This document shows, in pieces, positions 1 to 6,955 of a stretch of 15,576 nt of DNA. Under the pieces are notes generated by a model. The model made no database searches and was not told the origin of the DNA. It worked only from the letters and a program-made list of their open reading frames with translations. The DNA comes from Baffinella frigidus. Taxonomy: Eukaryota; Cryptophyceae; Cryptomonadales; Baffinellaceae. The stretch lies in NCBI GenBank assembly GCA_026770585.1, contig MU646389.1, positions 850,901 to 866,476 of the forward strand. Reading direction: 5' to 3'. The first letter of the stretch is position 1. Each line of letters opens with the position of its first letter. Position numbers and translations under genes: made by a program.

Positions 1-54
1 AAACCCCTAACCCCTAACCCCTCGAACCTAACTCCTAACCCCCAACCCCTCGGC
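1..54. repeat. Telomere-like CCCCTAA repeats, degenerate
   Basis: The first bases are CCCCTAA-type units that decay through AACCTAACTCC and CCCCCAACCCC. The TTTAGGG/TTAGGGG strand orientation would suit a chromosome or contig end at the left edge, but the repeats are imperfect, so this may be a subtelomeric or interstitial relic. The same tract is pyrimidine-rich and has CTAAC words just before a CAG at 54-56, so it could act as a splice-acceptor region for the following reading frame. Confidence 0.6.
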
Positions 55-56
55 AG

Positions 57-192
57 CGCGTACCCATCCAACCACGCGATCGCAGAGGAGGCGGGGGAGG
101 AGGACTCGGCGGCCCCGCTGTCGCTGCTGTCGCTGCGGCCTGATCCGTACCCGCGGCCCCAGGCGTTCCTCCGCCCGTTGCCCCGACTGTAG
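57..192 (+). CDS. Possible 3'-terminal exon of an unidentified gene
   Basis: I do not recognise this protein. From a CAG acceptor at 54-56 a frame runs GCG TAC CCA TCC AAC and ends at the TAG at 190-192, about 44 codons. The peptide starts AYPSNHAIAEEAGEEDSAAP and continues with leucine-rich LSLLSLRP and a proline/arginine tail ending PLPRL. Its acidic stretch followed by a Pro-rich tail looks more like protein than the opposite-strand frame, which is nearly all Arg, Gln and Pro. The base composition is GC-rich, unlike the TIR elements next to it. The remaining exons would lie left of the window. The call rests on composition and a plausible acceptor only. Confidence 0.22.
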
Positions 193-211
193 CGCACGCG
201 CGGCACTGTGT

Positions 212-440
212 CTCTTAAGTGGCCAGGCGGTCAAAATTGACCGCTAAGAGGTCCTAGGCAGGTCCTAGGGACCTACTGTAGGGCGTATGCGTGTTTTCTC
301 GACTGCGAGGAGGTTATGAGCCTTGAGTGGACCTGTAGATCCCTTATGTGCATGCAGGCGCATACGCCCTACGGTAGGGCCCTAGGACCTGCCTAGGGCG
401 AGTCAGGGTGAATATTCACCTGCTGGGTACTTGAGGGATA
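212..440. repeat. Decayed B-family material, composite
   Basis: The left part reads CTTAAGTGGCCAGGCGGTC, and the right part ends in GGGTACTTGAGGGATA, both diverged B-family ends. The internal core (CTAGGCAGGTCCTAGGGACC near 251-271 and CCCTAGGACCTGCCTAGG near 379-398) is in inverted orientation, so this may be one large rearranged element or two broken ones. A segment at about 290-345 (GACTGCGAGGAGGTTATGAG) recurs at about 546-600 as a diverged direct repeat. Confidence 0.5.
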
Positions 441-682
441 CCGCCACGAGGGTTCACGCGAGAGCCCCTTTCCAGCCTGCAAAGGTGCTCACGCGTGGAG
501 GCCTTCTGGAGCCATTTTCCTTTTAGGTGTGTTCGAAGCTCGAATGCGTTTCTTGACTGCTCGGGCGGTGATGAGCCTTGCGTGGACGTAGACAGCCGCA
601 CGCCCCTCGCGGGCATCCCTTAAGTGGCTTTTAGGCTTGATTCAAACCCCGCCGTAGCCTGACATCTGGTGTGCGGAAAACA
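441..682. other. No gene seen; diverged repeat sequence
   Basis: I find no convincing coding signal. The stretch holds the second copy of the direct repeat from 290-345 (around 546-600, GATGAGCCTTGCGTGGAC) and a solitary B-family left end at about 615-626 (TCCCTTAAGTGG). Confidence 0.5.
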
Positions 683-684
683 TA

Positions 685-784
685 TCCCGTAAGTGGCGAG
701 TAGGCTGATACGCCCTACGGTAGGGCCCTAGGACCTGCCTAGGGCGAGTTAGGGCGAATATTCGCCCGTCCGCCACTTAAGGGA
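685..784. mobile_element. B-family TIR element, TA-flanked
   Basis: The left end is TCCCGTAAGTGGCGAG and the right end CGCCACTTAAGGGA, inverted copies of each other, with TA at 683-684 and 785-786. The 100-bp length matches the other B copies. The interior carries CTACGGTAGGGCCCTAGGAC, a core also found in family A. It has no coding capacity, so it is a non-autonomous element. Confidence 0.8.
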
Positions 785-816
785 TAGTGCATCTCCCGAG
801 GCGGGCGTATCCCTTA

Positions 817-932
817 CAGGGGTACCTCGCTCATACGAAACGCTCCCCCCCTAGGACCACCATAGGGCCCTAGGCATAGGCCTACTGTAGGGTCCTAAGA
901 GGAGGCGGTTTCTTATGAGCGAGGTACCCCTG
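817..932. mobile_element. A-family TIR element, TA-flanked
   Basis: The ends are CAGGGGTACCTCGCTCATAC and TTATGAGCGAGGTACCCCTG, about 25-bp inverted repeats, with TA at 815-816 and 933-934. The interior is a C-rich arm, the CCTAGG core and a G-rich arm, so the whole unit can fold into one hairpin. It has no coding potential. Confidence 0.85.
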
Positions 933-934
933 TA

Positions 935-1186
935 GATAGGTTTGAGGTTCCAACGCGAGAGAATGGAAGCTGCCCGGGGGCGGACGGGGCGAATTATGTT
1001 CCGACTGTAGATAGGTATTGGGGATAACATTTAAGAGTTCGTGAAAGGTACACGTGTACATGCAATAAACATCTGAAGCTTCTTCTTCTTCTTTATTACC
1101 CTCAGAAAAGACCTCGAGATGCCCCCCAGCCTTTGAAAAGTGAACATCTGAATCCTAAGTGGAACACATTTTTGGCCTTTGGGTCC
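935..1186. other. No gene seen; contains a dispersed repeat module
   Basis: The stretch has no supported reading frame. About 1076-1145 (TTCTTCTTCTTCTTTATTAC, then CCCTCAGAAAAGACCTCGAG) recurs at 11603-11660 and, more diverged, at about 11207-11250 inside intron 1 of the hydrolase gene. I could not find its terminal repeats. Confidence 0.5.
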
Positions 1187-1188
1187 TA

Positions 1189-1288
1189 TCCCTCAAGTGG
1201 CCAGTAGGCTCATACGCCCTACGGTAGGGCCCTAGGACCTGCCTAGGGCGAGTTAGGGTGAATATTCACACTATGGGCACTTAAGGGA
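1189..1288. mobile_element. B-family TIR element, TA-flanked
   Basis: It runs from TCCCTCAAGTGGCCAG to GGGCACTTAAGGGA with TA on both sides (1187-1188 and 1289-1290). It is 100 bp and nearly identical through the core to the copy at 685-784, including the shared GTGAATATTCAC palindrome near the right arm. Confidence 0.8.
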
Positions 1289-1321
1289 TATGCAGTCGAA
1301 CCACGCCTCCTCAGGAGGGTA

Positions 1322-1439
1322 CAGGGGTACCTCGCTCATAAGAAACTACCGCCCCCTAGGACCCTACAGTAGGCCCATGCCTAGGTGCCTACTGCAGGGT
1401 CCGAGGGGGGGGCAGTTTCTTATGAGCGAGGTACCCATG
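1322..1439. mobile_element. A-family TIR element, TA-flanked
   Basis: The ends are CAGGGGTACCTCGCTCATAA and TATGAGCGAGGTACCCATG with TA at 1320-1321 and 1440-1441. Open frames read through it (for example peptide words GTSLIRN and PLGPYSR) are by-products of the repeat, because they recur wherever the element does. Confidence 0.85.
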
Positions 1440-1445
1440 TACATA

Positions 1446-1571
1446 CCACGCCAGAGGGCTCGAAACATCCACTTTTGTCATCTTTCAGGGGGGATCCCTC
1501 GAATACTTCAGTTCACTACGTCAGATCCGACGTGGATAAGGCGTCGGTTTCCCTCGAGTCCTCTGGCGTGG
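1446..1571 (+). mobile_element. J-family (CCACGCCAG) TIR element, TA-flanked
   Basis: It begins CCACGCCAGAGGGCTCGAAA and ends CCTCTGGCGTGG, with TA at 1444-1445 and 1572-1573. It has an internal near-palindrome ACGTCAGATCCGACGT. Clear relatives lie at 9395-9523 (same orientation) and 8462-8587 (opposite orientation). At 126 bp it has no coding capacity. Confidence 0.8.
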
Positions 1572-1656
1572 TAGTGGTTGATATCATTTGCAATCCGACT
1601 CAACTCACAGCGGGGGTTGCATCCACACGAAGGCGAAAACACTTTCGTGTCGTTTA

Positions 1657-1756
1657 TCCCTTAAGTGGCCAGTAGGCTCATACGCCCTACCGTAGGGCCC
1701 TAGGACCAGCCTAGGACCTCAGGCCCCCAAATTTGGAGGCCTGGCCACTTAAGGGA
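1657..1756. mobile_element. B-family TIR element, TA-flanked
   Basis: Its ends are TCCCTTAAGTGGCCAGTAGG and GGCCTGGCCACTTAAGGGA, and TA flanks both sides (1655-1656 and 1757-1758). The right arm has CCCCCAAATTTGGAGGCC, a variant shared with the nested copy at 3839-3939 rather than with the copies at 685 and 1189, so at least two B subfamilies exist. Confidence 0.8.
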
Positions 1757-1772
1757 TACAGGCACTCCCTCT

Positions 1773-1877
1773 TGTGAGGACCAGGTTCTGGACGGGCCCG
1801 CCTCAGTCGATCTAATGGCCCAACCTTGGAGCCCTTTTCCCCCTGAGGCGGGCCCATCCAGGACCCGGTCCTCACAC
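1773..1877. repeat. Imperfect inverted repeat, about 34-bp arms
   Basis: The arm TGTGAGGACCAGGTTCTGGA, followed by CGGGCCCGCCTCAG, pairs with CTGAGGCGGGCCCATCCAGG followed by ACCCGGTCCTCACAC. A related single arm is seen at about 3616-3652 (GAGGCGGGCCTATCC). It is probably another TIR element. Confidence 0.6.
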
Positions 1878-1940
1878 CTCCCACCCCCTAAATTGCACTA
1901 GAACTGGCTCGCCGCGTGTCCACAGCACGGAGCAAACTTA

Positions 1941-2074
1941 TCCGGGGGAACCTATTTTTCTTTAGTTTGATGGCAAGGAAAATTACTACATAAATGCTTT
2001 AATATTACTAATAAGAACGAATTGTGTAGTAATTTTCGTTGCCATCAAACTGAAGAAAAATAGGTTTCCCCGGA
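1941..2074. mobile_element. C-family TIR element, TA-flanked
   Basis: The left arm TCCGGGGGAACCTATTTTTC pairs over more than 55 bp with the right arm ending TTTCCCCGGA, and TA lies on both sides (1939-1940 and 2075-2076). The loop around TGCTTTAATATTACTAATAA is AT-rich. Other copies are at 6668-6756 (truncated), 6778-6911 and 8179-8312. Confidence 0.85.
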
Positions 2075-2105
2075 TAAAAACCGCAAAGTGTCTGGCGCCT
2101 GGCTA

Positions 2106-2228
2106 CAGGGGTACCTCGCTCATAAGAAACCGCCGCCCCCTAGGACCCTACAGTAGGGCTATGCCTAGGGCCCTATGGCGGTCCCAGGGGAAGGGGGGGG
2201 GGTCTTTCTTATGAGCGAGGTACCCCTG
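2106..2228. mobile_element. A-family TIR element
   Basis: The ends are CAGGGGTACCTCGCTCATAA and TATGAGCGAGGTACCCCTG. TA precedes the left end. The right flank is CA, a likely point change in the target duplication. Confidence 0.85.
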
Positions 2229-2317
2229 CACTTTCGCATCTAGGGGTTGCTTGCTGGTCAAGACAACGCCCCCACCCACTCCACAGCACCAAACCGCGAT
2301 TCCGCGGTTGTAGTCGT

Positions 2318-2478
2318 AAAACTCCCGAAAATGAAGATAGTTTCGCCTACGGCATTGCCTAGGACCTGCTACCGTAGGCCGAGGGTTGGTAGGAAAAGAG
2401 GTCGTAGGAGCCCTACGGCCTACGGTAGCTAGGTCCTACCTAATTCCGTAGGGAAACTACCCAACTTTCCGGGAGTTT
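2318..2478. mobile_element. Long foldback element with CCTAGGACC core
   Basis: AAACTCCCGAAAATGAAGAT at the left pairs with the complementary right end finishing CTTTCCGGGAGTTT. Inside, CCTACGGCATTGCCTAGGAC and TACCGTAGGC are mirrored near 2421-2445. The core is almost the same as in the element at 13577-13736, but the outer arms differ. Confidence 0.7.
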
Positions 2479-2605
2479 CCCTATGAGTTTCAGCTGTTGT
2501 CCGCCGTTACTTAAGTTAACAGAGGTTCCACTTTTGTTTTGAGACGTTCCACTCTCGACGTTTGTCTCGGTCGGCAGCGCTCCTTGCGGCTCCTTGAGGA
2601 AGCGC

Positions 2606-2685
2606 TACAGGGGTACCGACTGGTCCTAGGCAGGTCGTAGGGCCCTACGGTAGGGCGTATGGACCTACTCGCCACTGAAGGGATA
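2606..2685. mobile_element. Chimeric fragment: A-type left end joined to B-type right end
   Basis: It opens TACAGGGGTACC like family A, then passes through the CTAGG core and ends TCGCCACTGAAGGGATA like a B right end. The two ends are not inverted copies of each other, so this is a recombinant or twice-deleted remnant. Confidence 0.55.
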
Positions 2686-2744
2686 GGTTGCCATCCAGCG
2701 TCTGGCGACGTGTGTGCCTTCCTGACGGGGAGAGTCCTTGAGTA

Positions 2745-2861
2745 CAGGGGTACCTCGCTCATAAGAAACTGCCCCCCCCTAGGACTCTACAGTAGGCCGA
2801 TGCCTAGGGCCCTATGGTGGTCCTAGGGGGGTGGGCGTTTCTTATGAGCGAGGTACCCCTG
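2745..2861. mobile_element. A-family TIR element, TA-flanked
   Basis: The ends are CAGGGGTACCTCGCTCATAA and TATGAGCGAGGTACCCCTG, with TA at 2743-2744 and 2862-2863. Confidence 0.85.
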
Positions 2862-2950
2862 TACAAGGGCACCTCGCGCATAAGAACGCGCCTCCCCCTA
2901 GGACCCTACAGTAGCCTTACAGGGGTACCACGATCATCAAGAACAGGGAA
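2862..2950. mobile_element. Truncated A-family copy directly abutting the previous one
   Basis: TACAAGGGCACCTCGCGCAT starts on the TA that ends the previous element. It continues through ACCCTACAGTAG, then meets a second A-like left end (TACAGGGGTACCACGATCAT). Only left-type ends are seen, so these are head-to-tail partial copies. Confidence 0.6.
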
Positions 2951-3315
2951 TCTGAAACCGCCCGCCCTCCGTTGCTTAATTATTAAGGAACTCCGTGGAA
3001 ACGCCCGCCTTCCGTTCCTTAAGTAATAAGAAACTCACAAAACACGCTCGCCTTGTTTCTTAATCCTCGCAACATCGGCATTGTTTTTAGGCCGGAAATA
3101 CGCCAGCTCCATTCTCCGGGGAGGTAAGCAATCTATAGGCCAATTTGTTTTCGTGGTTCGTGAGAAAACGCCCGCCTTCCGTTCCTTATTTATTAAGAAA
3201 CCCAGTGAAAACGCCCACCTTCCGTTCCATAATTATTAAGCACCTCAGTGGGAACCCCCGCCTTCCGTTCCTTATTTATCAAAGAACTCACCCCCCCAAA
3301 ACGCCCTGTTCCTTA
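2951..3315. repeat. Minisatellite of about 45-bp units
   Basis: Units carry AACGCCCGCCTTCCGTTCCT followed by an AT palindrome such as TAATTATTAAGGAACTC. I count about two units before an interruption (roughly 3056-3160) and about four after it. The motif TTCCTTAATTATTAAGGAA within a unit is itself palindromic. I see no gene here. Confidence 0.65.
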
Positions 3316-3350
3316 TGCGGACCGTTCCTTATACTAGAGGTACCCCTGTA

Positions 3351-3467
3351 CAGGGGTACCTCGCTCACAAGAAAGCACCCCCCCCCTAGGACCACCACAG
3401 GGCCCTCGGCATAGGCCTACTGTAGGGTCCTAGGGGGGTGCGCTTTCTCATGAGCGAAGTACCCCTG
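3351..3467. mobile_element. A-family TIR element, TA-flanked
   Basis: The ends are CAGGGGTACCTCGCTCACAA and CATGAGCGAAGTACCCCTG with TA at 3349-3350 and 3468-3469. Its left flank mirrors the element end (GTACCCCTGTACAGGGGTAC), so it was probably inserted next to, or replaced part of, another A copy. Confidence 0.85.
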
Positions 3468-3570
3468 TAGGACCCTCCAGTAGCCGCGTTTTCTTATGAG
3501 CAAGGTACTCCTGCAGTGGTGCTAACTGGGCTGTTTCCTTTACCGAGATAGCCAAATTCCCCGGAATAGG

Positions 3571-3717
3571 TTGACGAATCCTGGCTTTCTCCAGCCAATG
3601 GCTCCAACGTCTGCCGAGGCGGGCCTATCCCCGGATAGTCCTCACACGCTATTGCTGCGAGTAGATCGAGATGCCGAGGAGGACTGCCTCGTGGTACTTG
3701 CTCTTGTTGTAGATCAG
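3571..3717. other. Unassigned stretch with a weak open frame
   Basis: A plus-strand frame over about 3646-3725 reads LLLRVDRDAEEDCLVVLALV, which has a protein-like mix of charged and hydrophobic residues, but I see no splice signals or family resemblance. A fragment of the inverted repeat at 1773-1877 overlaps the left part. I do not call a gene. Confidence 0.3.
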
Positions 3718-3821
3718 GATCCCCCACCTGAAGACGGGTGTCAGGGTTACTCGAAAAACCATAACCTGACATGAGAGTGTCAGATCCCTGATCCCCCACC
3801 TGCCAACGAGTGTCAGGGTTA

Positions 3822-4039
3822 CAGGGGTACCTCGCTTATCCCTTAAGTGGCCAGTAGGCGCATACGCCCTACCGTAGGGCCCTAGGACCTGCCTAGGACC
3901 TCTTGGCCCGCAAATTTGGGGGCCTGGCCACTTAAGGGATAAGAAACGCCCACCACCCTAGGACCACCATAGGGCCCTAGGCATAGGCCTACTGTAGGGT
4001 CCTAGGGGGCGGCGGTTTCTTATGAGCGAGGTATCCCTG
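3822..4039. mobile_element. A-family element carrying a nested B element
   Basis: The outer ends are CAGGGGTACCTCGCT and TATGAGCGAGGTATCCCTG with TA at 3820-3821 and 4040-4041. The left arm is broken after CTCGCT by the complete B element at 3839-3939, after which AGAAACGCCCACC resumes the A sequence. The insertion order is therefore A first, B second. Comparison with the empty tandem unit supports duplication of TA on insertion. Confidence 0.9.
3839..3939. mobile_element. B-family element nested inside an A element
   Basis: It runs from TCCCTTAAGTGGCCAGTAGG to GGCCTGGCCACTTAAGGGA, with TA at 3837-3838 and 3940-3941. Intact A copies read CTCGCTCATAAGAAAC across this point, so the target was the TA within that arm, with a small adjacent change. 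Confidence 0.9.
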
Positions 4040-4119
4040 TACTCGAAAAACCATAACCTGACTTGAGAGTGTCAGGAAAGGATCCACCGCCGAGTGAGAC
4101 AGTGGAGCGCGCGACGCAC

Positions 4120-4269
4120 CCACGCAGGGCTGGAGGGGGGGTTATTCAAAAGTCATTTTTCAGGGGACATGGTTCTCAAAAGTCACCTTTTAGCAGTAAA
4201 ACGGCTCCAAGAACGAGCAAACGGCTCCAAGAACGAGCATCGAATACCCCACCCAAGGGCCTGGAGTGG
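4120..4269 (+). mobile_element. I-family (CCACGCAGGG) repeat, copy 1
   Basis: The left end CCACGCAGGGCTGGAGG with GGGTATTC pairs imperfectly with GAATACCCCACCC and CCTGGAGTGG at the right. The interior has a tandem pair of ACGGCTCCAAGAACGAGCA and two TCAAAAGTCA words. A second copy is at 12772-12922 inside intron 2 of the hydrolase gene. Confidence 0.75.
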
Positions 4270-4714
4270 CACTGACCGGACTTCAGCCACCCCCCCCGCT
4301 TCCCAGGGCTCATAACCTCTGCGGCAGGGAACCGCTGGTGCTCGATCCACAGACGATGATGTCCATGGGAGTAGAGTCGTTTACTGAAGAGAGGACAGGA
4401 TCCGCACGTGCCGTGGGCCTATATGTCCTAGTAGTGGACGTGACCTGTGTAAAGTCACTCTGGTCATCCTATGGGGTAATATCCCCAGATCCCCCCGACC
4501 CAAGGCTCATAACCTCGTGGAAGGAGAGTTGACCAAATATGGCTTTCAGAATGAGTGTAGGCTTTCGTGTGGTGAACAAACACACCACGTGACCTGATTT
4601 GGCGCAGACAAAGAGGGTTTCGCGTCTTGTGGCCCACGTTGGGAAGGGTTTGTTTGGAAGAGTCGGCGCGTAGGGTTTGTTTGTTTTCGTGGCCTCCAGA
4701 GGCGAAAACCGCTC
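4270..4714. other. No supported gene; dispersed short repeats
   Basis: I see no convincing exon. GTGGACGTGACCTGTGTAAA near 4435-4454 recurs inverted near 13890-13915. GGGAAGGGTTTGTTTGG near 4640-4656 recurs inverted near 5873-5890. These are dispersed repeat traces. Confidence 0.45.
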
Positions 4715-4716
4715 TA

Positions 4717-4985
4717 GAGCGCTTGCGGGAAAACTTGGCGGATTTTCTGAGAAATGTTTTCAGAATTTCAAATGAATTTGTACCAGAATCGTTTAGATGG
4801 ACCATTTTCGTGTCACGTCCTGGTACAAAATTCTCGATTTCTGAAACCTTTTCTTCTTGTGATAGACTCAGCGGGGGAGGCGACACGAGACAAGAAGATG
4901 TCGAAAGGTCACCTACCCAGAGTCGTATATCTCCAAGTATACAACGTATACTAAGAAAATCCGCCAAGTTTTCCCGCAAGCGCTC
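4717..4985. mobile_element. E-family (GAGC) TIR element, TA-flanked, with a nested D element
   Basis: The 32-bp arms are identical inverted copies: GAGCGCTTGCGGGAAAACTT at the left continues to GGATTTTCT, and the right arm ends TTCCCGCAAGCGCTC. TA lies at 4715-4716 and 4986-4987. The second layer of pairing (TTTGTACCAG against CTGGTACAAAATTC) is separated from the right arm by the D element at 4861-4931, so D probably inserted later. The long open frames on both strands here arise from the palindrome. Confidence 0.85.
4861..4931 (+). mobile_element. D-family (GATAGACTC) element nested in an E element
   Basis: It begins GATAGACTCAGCGGGGGAGG and ends CACCTACCCAGAGTCGTATA TC; the right end is an imperfect inverted copy of the left. 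Downstream is GTATAC...GTATAC. Related copies are at 5461-5544 (reverse) and 8314-8385. Confidence 0.65.
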
Positions 4986-5073
4986 TACCTCCCCCCAGGC
5001 CGTCCACCACTCGAGAATGCTGGAGGATCCTATTTACATGTTGGGTTATACATATTTGTACCACGATAACACA

Positions 5074-5256
5074 GAGCTATTCCGGTAGGACTTGTCGCGT
5101 TTTCGAATTTGGGATTTGAGAAATTCAGAATTCATTTGTACCATGCGATTTGAAACGGTGTGTTTTAAAACGTTTTACGACCTTTAAAACCTTTTTGAAG
5201 TCTGAAATCTTGAAATCTCGAATTCGAAAACGCGACAAGTCCTACCGGAATAGCTC
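5074..5256. mobile_element. E-family (GAGC) TIR element
   Basis: GAGCTATTCCGGTAGGACTT with GTCGCGTTTTCGAA pairs with its complement ending CCGGAATAGCTC. The right flank is TA and the left is CA. Terminal GAGC/GCTC is shared with 4717-4985 and 13252-13436, while the arms differ in sequence. Confidence 0.8.
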
Positions 5257-5460
5257 TAACCAACTTCGTGACTGGACTAATTTCGCGCTACCCCCCTAGG
5301 CCGTCCACAATGAGGTTCAGCTTCACCCCTTTAGGTCCTTGAGGTTCTTTTGACTCCCACCATAGGCGGACACAGGAACGTATCCTGCCCCAACGCAGAG
5401 TCCCACGGCTGCTCACTACAACGCGGCCGGTTTTGTCTTCGTATACGTTGTATACTCGGT

Positions 5461-5544
5461 GATATACGACTCTGGGTAGGTCCCTCGAGATTATTTTCTT
5501 TCTCGTGTGACCTCCCCAACCTCCCAACCAACCCTGAGTCTATC
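5461..5544 (-). mobile_element. D-family element, reverse orientation
   Basis: GATATACGACTCTGGGTAGG at the left matches the reverse complement of the right end of the D copy at 4861-4931, and the segment ends CCTGAGTCTATC. The flanking GTATACGTTGTATAC is also shared. Confidence 0.65.
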
Positions 5545-5556
5545 AACCGGGGTTGT

Positions 5557-5617
5557 TAGTACCACGGCAGGTCATCACTGGGAATTTCAGGACGTAACGG
5601 TTTGTTTCGTGGTACTA
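5557..5617. repeat. Small inverted repeat TAGTACCACG / CGTGGTACTA
   Basis: Perfect 10-bp arms enclose about 41 bp. TA at each end would fit a miniature element, but the arms are short. Confidence 0.4.
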
Positions 5618-5680
5618 TATGGTACGTAGCCACCATCGATTTTGCAGCTCCGCGTCCTTTCCACGTGACCTCCCCATTTA

Positions 5681-5824
5681 TCTCAGAAAACGAGTTCTAA
5701 AACTCGTTTTCTTAAGTCAATTCCCCTACAAATTTGTCAACTTATGCGGAGAGTAAAGAATAAGTTGACGAATTTGTAGGGGGGGTGACTTAAGAAAACG
5801 AGTTTTAGAACTCGTTTTCTGAGA
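5681..5824. mobile_element. F-family (TCTCAG) element with self-palindromic arms
   Basis: TA at 5679-5680 and 5825-5826 flanks ends TCTCAGAAAACGAG and CTCGTTTTCTGAGA. Each arm is itself a hairpin (AACGAGTTCTAAAACTCGTT), and the interior forms a second stem (TACAAATTTGTCAACTTA with TAAGTTGACGAATTTGTA). A diverged copy is at 7264-7408 and a solo arm at 11741-11776. Confidence 0.85.
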
Positions 5825-5832
5825 TAAATACC

Positions 5833-6050
5833 ATACCGGGAAGATACCTACTCCGGCAGGCTTTGGGGCACAAACCCTTCCAAACGTGGCCCAAAAGCTG
5901 GAGCAGGATACGTTCCGGTACAAAACCGGCCGCGTTGTAGTGAACAGCCGTGGGACTCTGTTCACTACTACGCGGCCGGTTTCGTACCGCGGCCGGTTTC
6001 GTACCGCGGCCGGTTTCGTACCGGGAAGATGCCTACTCCGGCAGGCTTTG
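5833..6050. repeat. Inverted repeat and short tandem repeats between 30-bp direct repeats
   Basis: TACCGGGAAGATACCTACTC with CGGCAGGCTTT at 5833-5864 recurs at about 6019-6050. Between them are an inverted repeat at 5916-5989 (CGGTACAAAACCGGCCGCG against CGCGGCCGGTTTCGTACCG) and three tandem units of GCGGCCGGTTTCGTACC. A related arm is at about 5398-5433. Confidence 0.65.
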
Positions 6051-6062
6051 CACGCGGCATAC

Positions 6063-6172
6063 CTGTATCTAGCCAACTGTATCTATCAACTGTCGTATCT
6101 AGTCAACTGTCGTATCTAGTCAACTTCCGTATCTAGTCAGCTGGCAACTTTCGTACCTGTCAACTTTCGTAC
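6063..6172. repeat. Short tandem repeat, CGTATCTAGTCAACTGT units
   Basis: About six imperfect units of 16-18 bp are visible, decaying to GGCAACTTTCGTACCT at the right. No gene is seen between this and 6375. The tract 6181-6374 holds only small palindromes such as GCATCAAATGATGC. Confidence 0.65.
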
Positions 6173-6374
6173 GCGCTACTCTCTAACAGGCTCGAGAAGC
6201 TTCGCCTCGCCCGATTTAATTTCGGACCAAGACAGAATCTGTCCCGCTATCTTAGGCTCCCCACGCGGAAGGTAAAGGTGTATATGCTATTTTAGGCATC
6301 AAATGATGCTATCTTACGCCTTTTCACCAGGACAGATTCTGGTATGGTCTGAGATGAGATTCGCGGAGGGTGGG

Positions 6375-6592
6375 TTTAGGTGTTGGGGTTTACGTTCTAG
6401 GCTTTAGGTTTTAGGGTTTGGGGTTTAGGGTTTAGGGTTTAGGTTTTAGGGTTGCTGGTTGCTGGTTGCTGGTTGAGGGTTGAGGGTTGAGGGTTGAAGG
6501 TTGAGGGTTGAGGGTTGAAGGTTGAGGGTTGAGGGTTGAAGGTTGAGGGTCGATGGTTGAGGGTTGAGGGTTGAGGGTTGAAGGTTGAGGGG
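6375..6592. repeat. Interstitial TTTAGGG-like tract grading into TTGAGGG minisatellite
   Basis: TTTAGGG/TTTTAGGG/TTTGGGG units (about 6380-6453) change to GTTGCTGGTTGCTGG and then to many TTGAGGG and TTGAAGG units. The minus-strand open frame across it is an artefact repeating Leu-Asn-Pro-Gln-Pro-Ser-Thr. Confidence 0.8.
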
Positions 6593-6667
6593 TTCACCAT
6601 ATGCTCCAAATCCATCCGAGGAGGAGGCCAAATAGGAAGAACTGCACCACCTGCGGGGAAGGGTTTA

Positions 6668-6756
6668 TCCGGGGAAACCTATTTTCTTTAGTCTGATGGC
6701 AAGGAAAATTACTACACAATTCGTTCTTATTAGTAATATTAAAGCATTTATTTAGA
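6668..6756. mobile_element. Truncated C-family element, loop inverted
   Basis: It starts TCCGGGGAAACCTATTTTC after TA and runs into the C loop, but in the opposite loop orientation to the copy beside it (CACAATTCGTTCTTATTAGT first). It stops at GCATTTATTTAGAAGGG, with the right arm missing. Confidence 0.7.
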
Positions 6757-6777
6757 AGGGTTGGGGGTCGGTGTTTA

Positions 6778-6911
6778 TCCGAAGAAACCTATTTTTCTTG
6801 AGTTTGATGGCGAGGAAAATTACTACATAAATGCTTTAATATTACTAATAAGAACGAATTGTGTAGTAATTTTCGTTGCCATCAAACTAAAGAAAAATAG
6901 GTTTCCCCGGA
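6778..6911. mobile_element. C-family TIR element, TA-flanked
   Basis: TA at 6776-6777 and 6912-6913 flanks long arms ending TCCGAAGAAACC and TTTCCCCGGA. GGGTTGGGGGTCGGT appears just left and just right of the element, so the insertion is associated with a flank duplication. Confidence 0.85.
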
Positions 6912-6955
6912 TAAGGGTTGGGGGTCGGTTTCTGCGGGCGAGAGACAACGTTCTA

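Larger units (their letters stand above)
3718..4076 (+). repeat. 72-bp tandem duplication interrupted by an A element
   Basis: Unit 1 starts at 3718 and unit 2 at 3790, both with GATCCCCCACCTG and GTGTCAGGGTTAC. In unit 1 the TTAC is followed directly by TCGAAAAACCATAACCTGAC. In unit 2 the A element (3822-4039) lies between GGGTTA and the matching TACTCGAAAAACC. Unit 1 is therefore an empty-site reference for the insertion. Confidence 0.8.

Noticed and set aside
1290-3414. Several short frames with recurring peptide words MSEVPLY, GTSLIRN and PLGPYS
   Set aside because: They are translations of the A-family element and recur wherever it does, on either strand. They are not protein-coding genes, though such peptides may be listed as hypothetical proteins in databases.
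4464-5088. Long open frames on both strands (171 and 153 codons)
   Set aside because: They follow the long palindrome of the E element and its nested D element. The two strands encode the same words (for example RENLADFL) because the arms are inverted copies.
6446-6631. Minus-strand frame of repeating Leu-Asn-Pro-Gln-Pro-Ser-Thr
   Set aside because: It is a direct translation of the TTGAGGG minisatellite.
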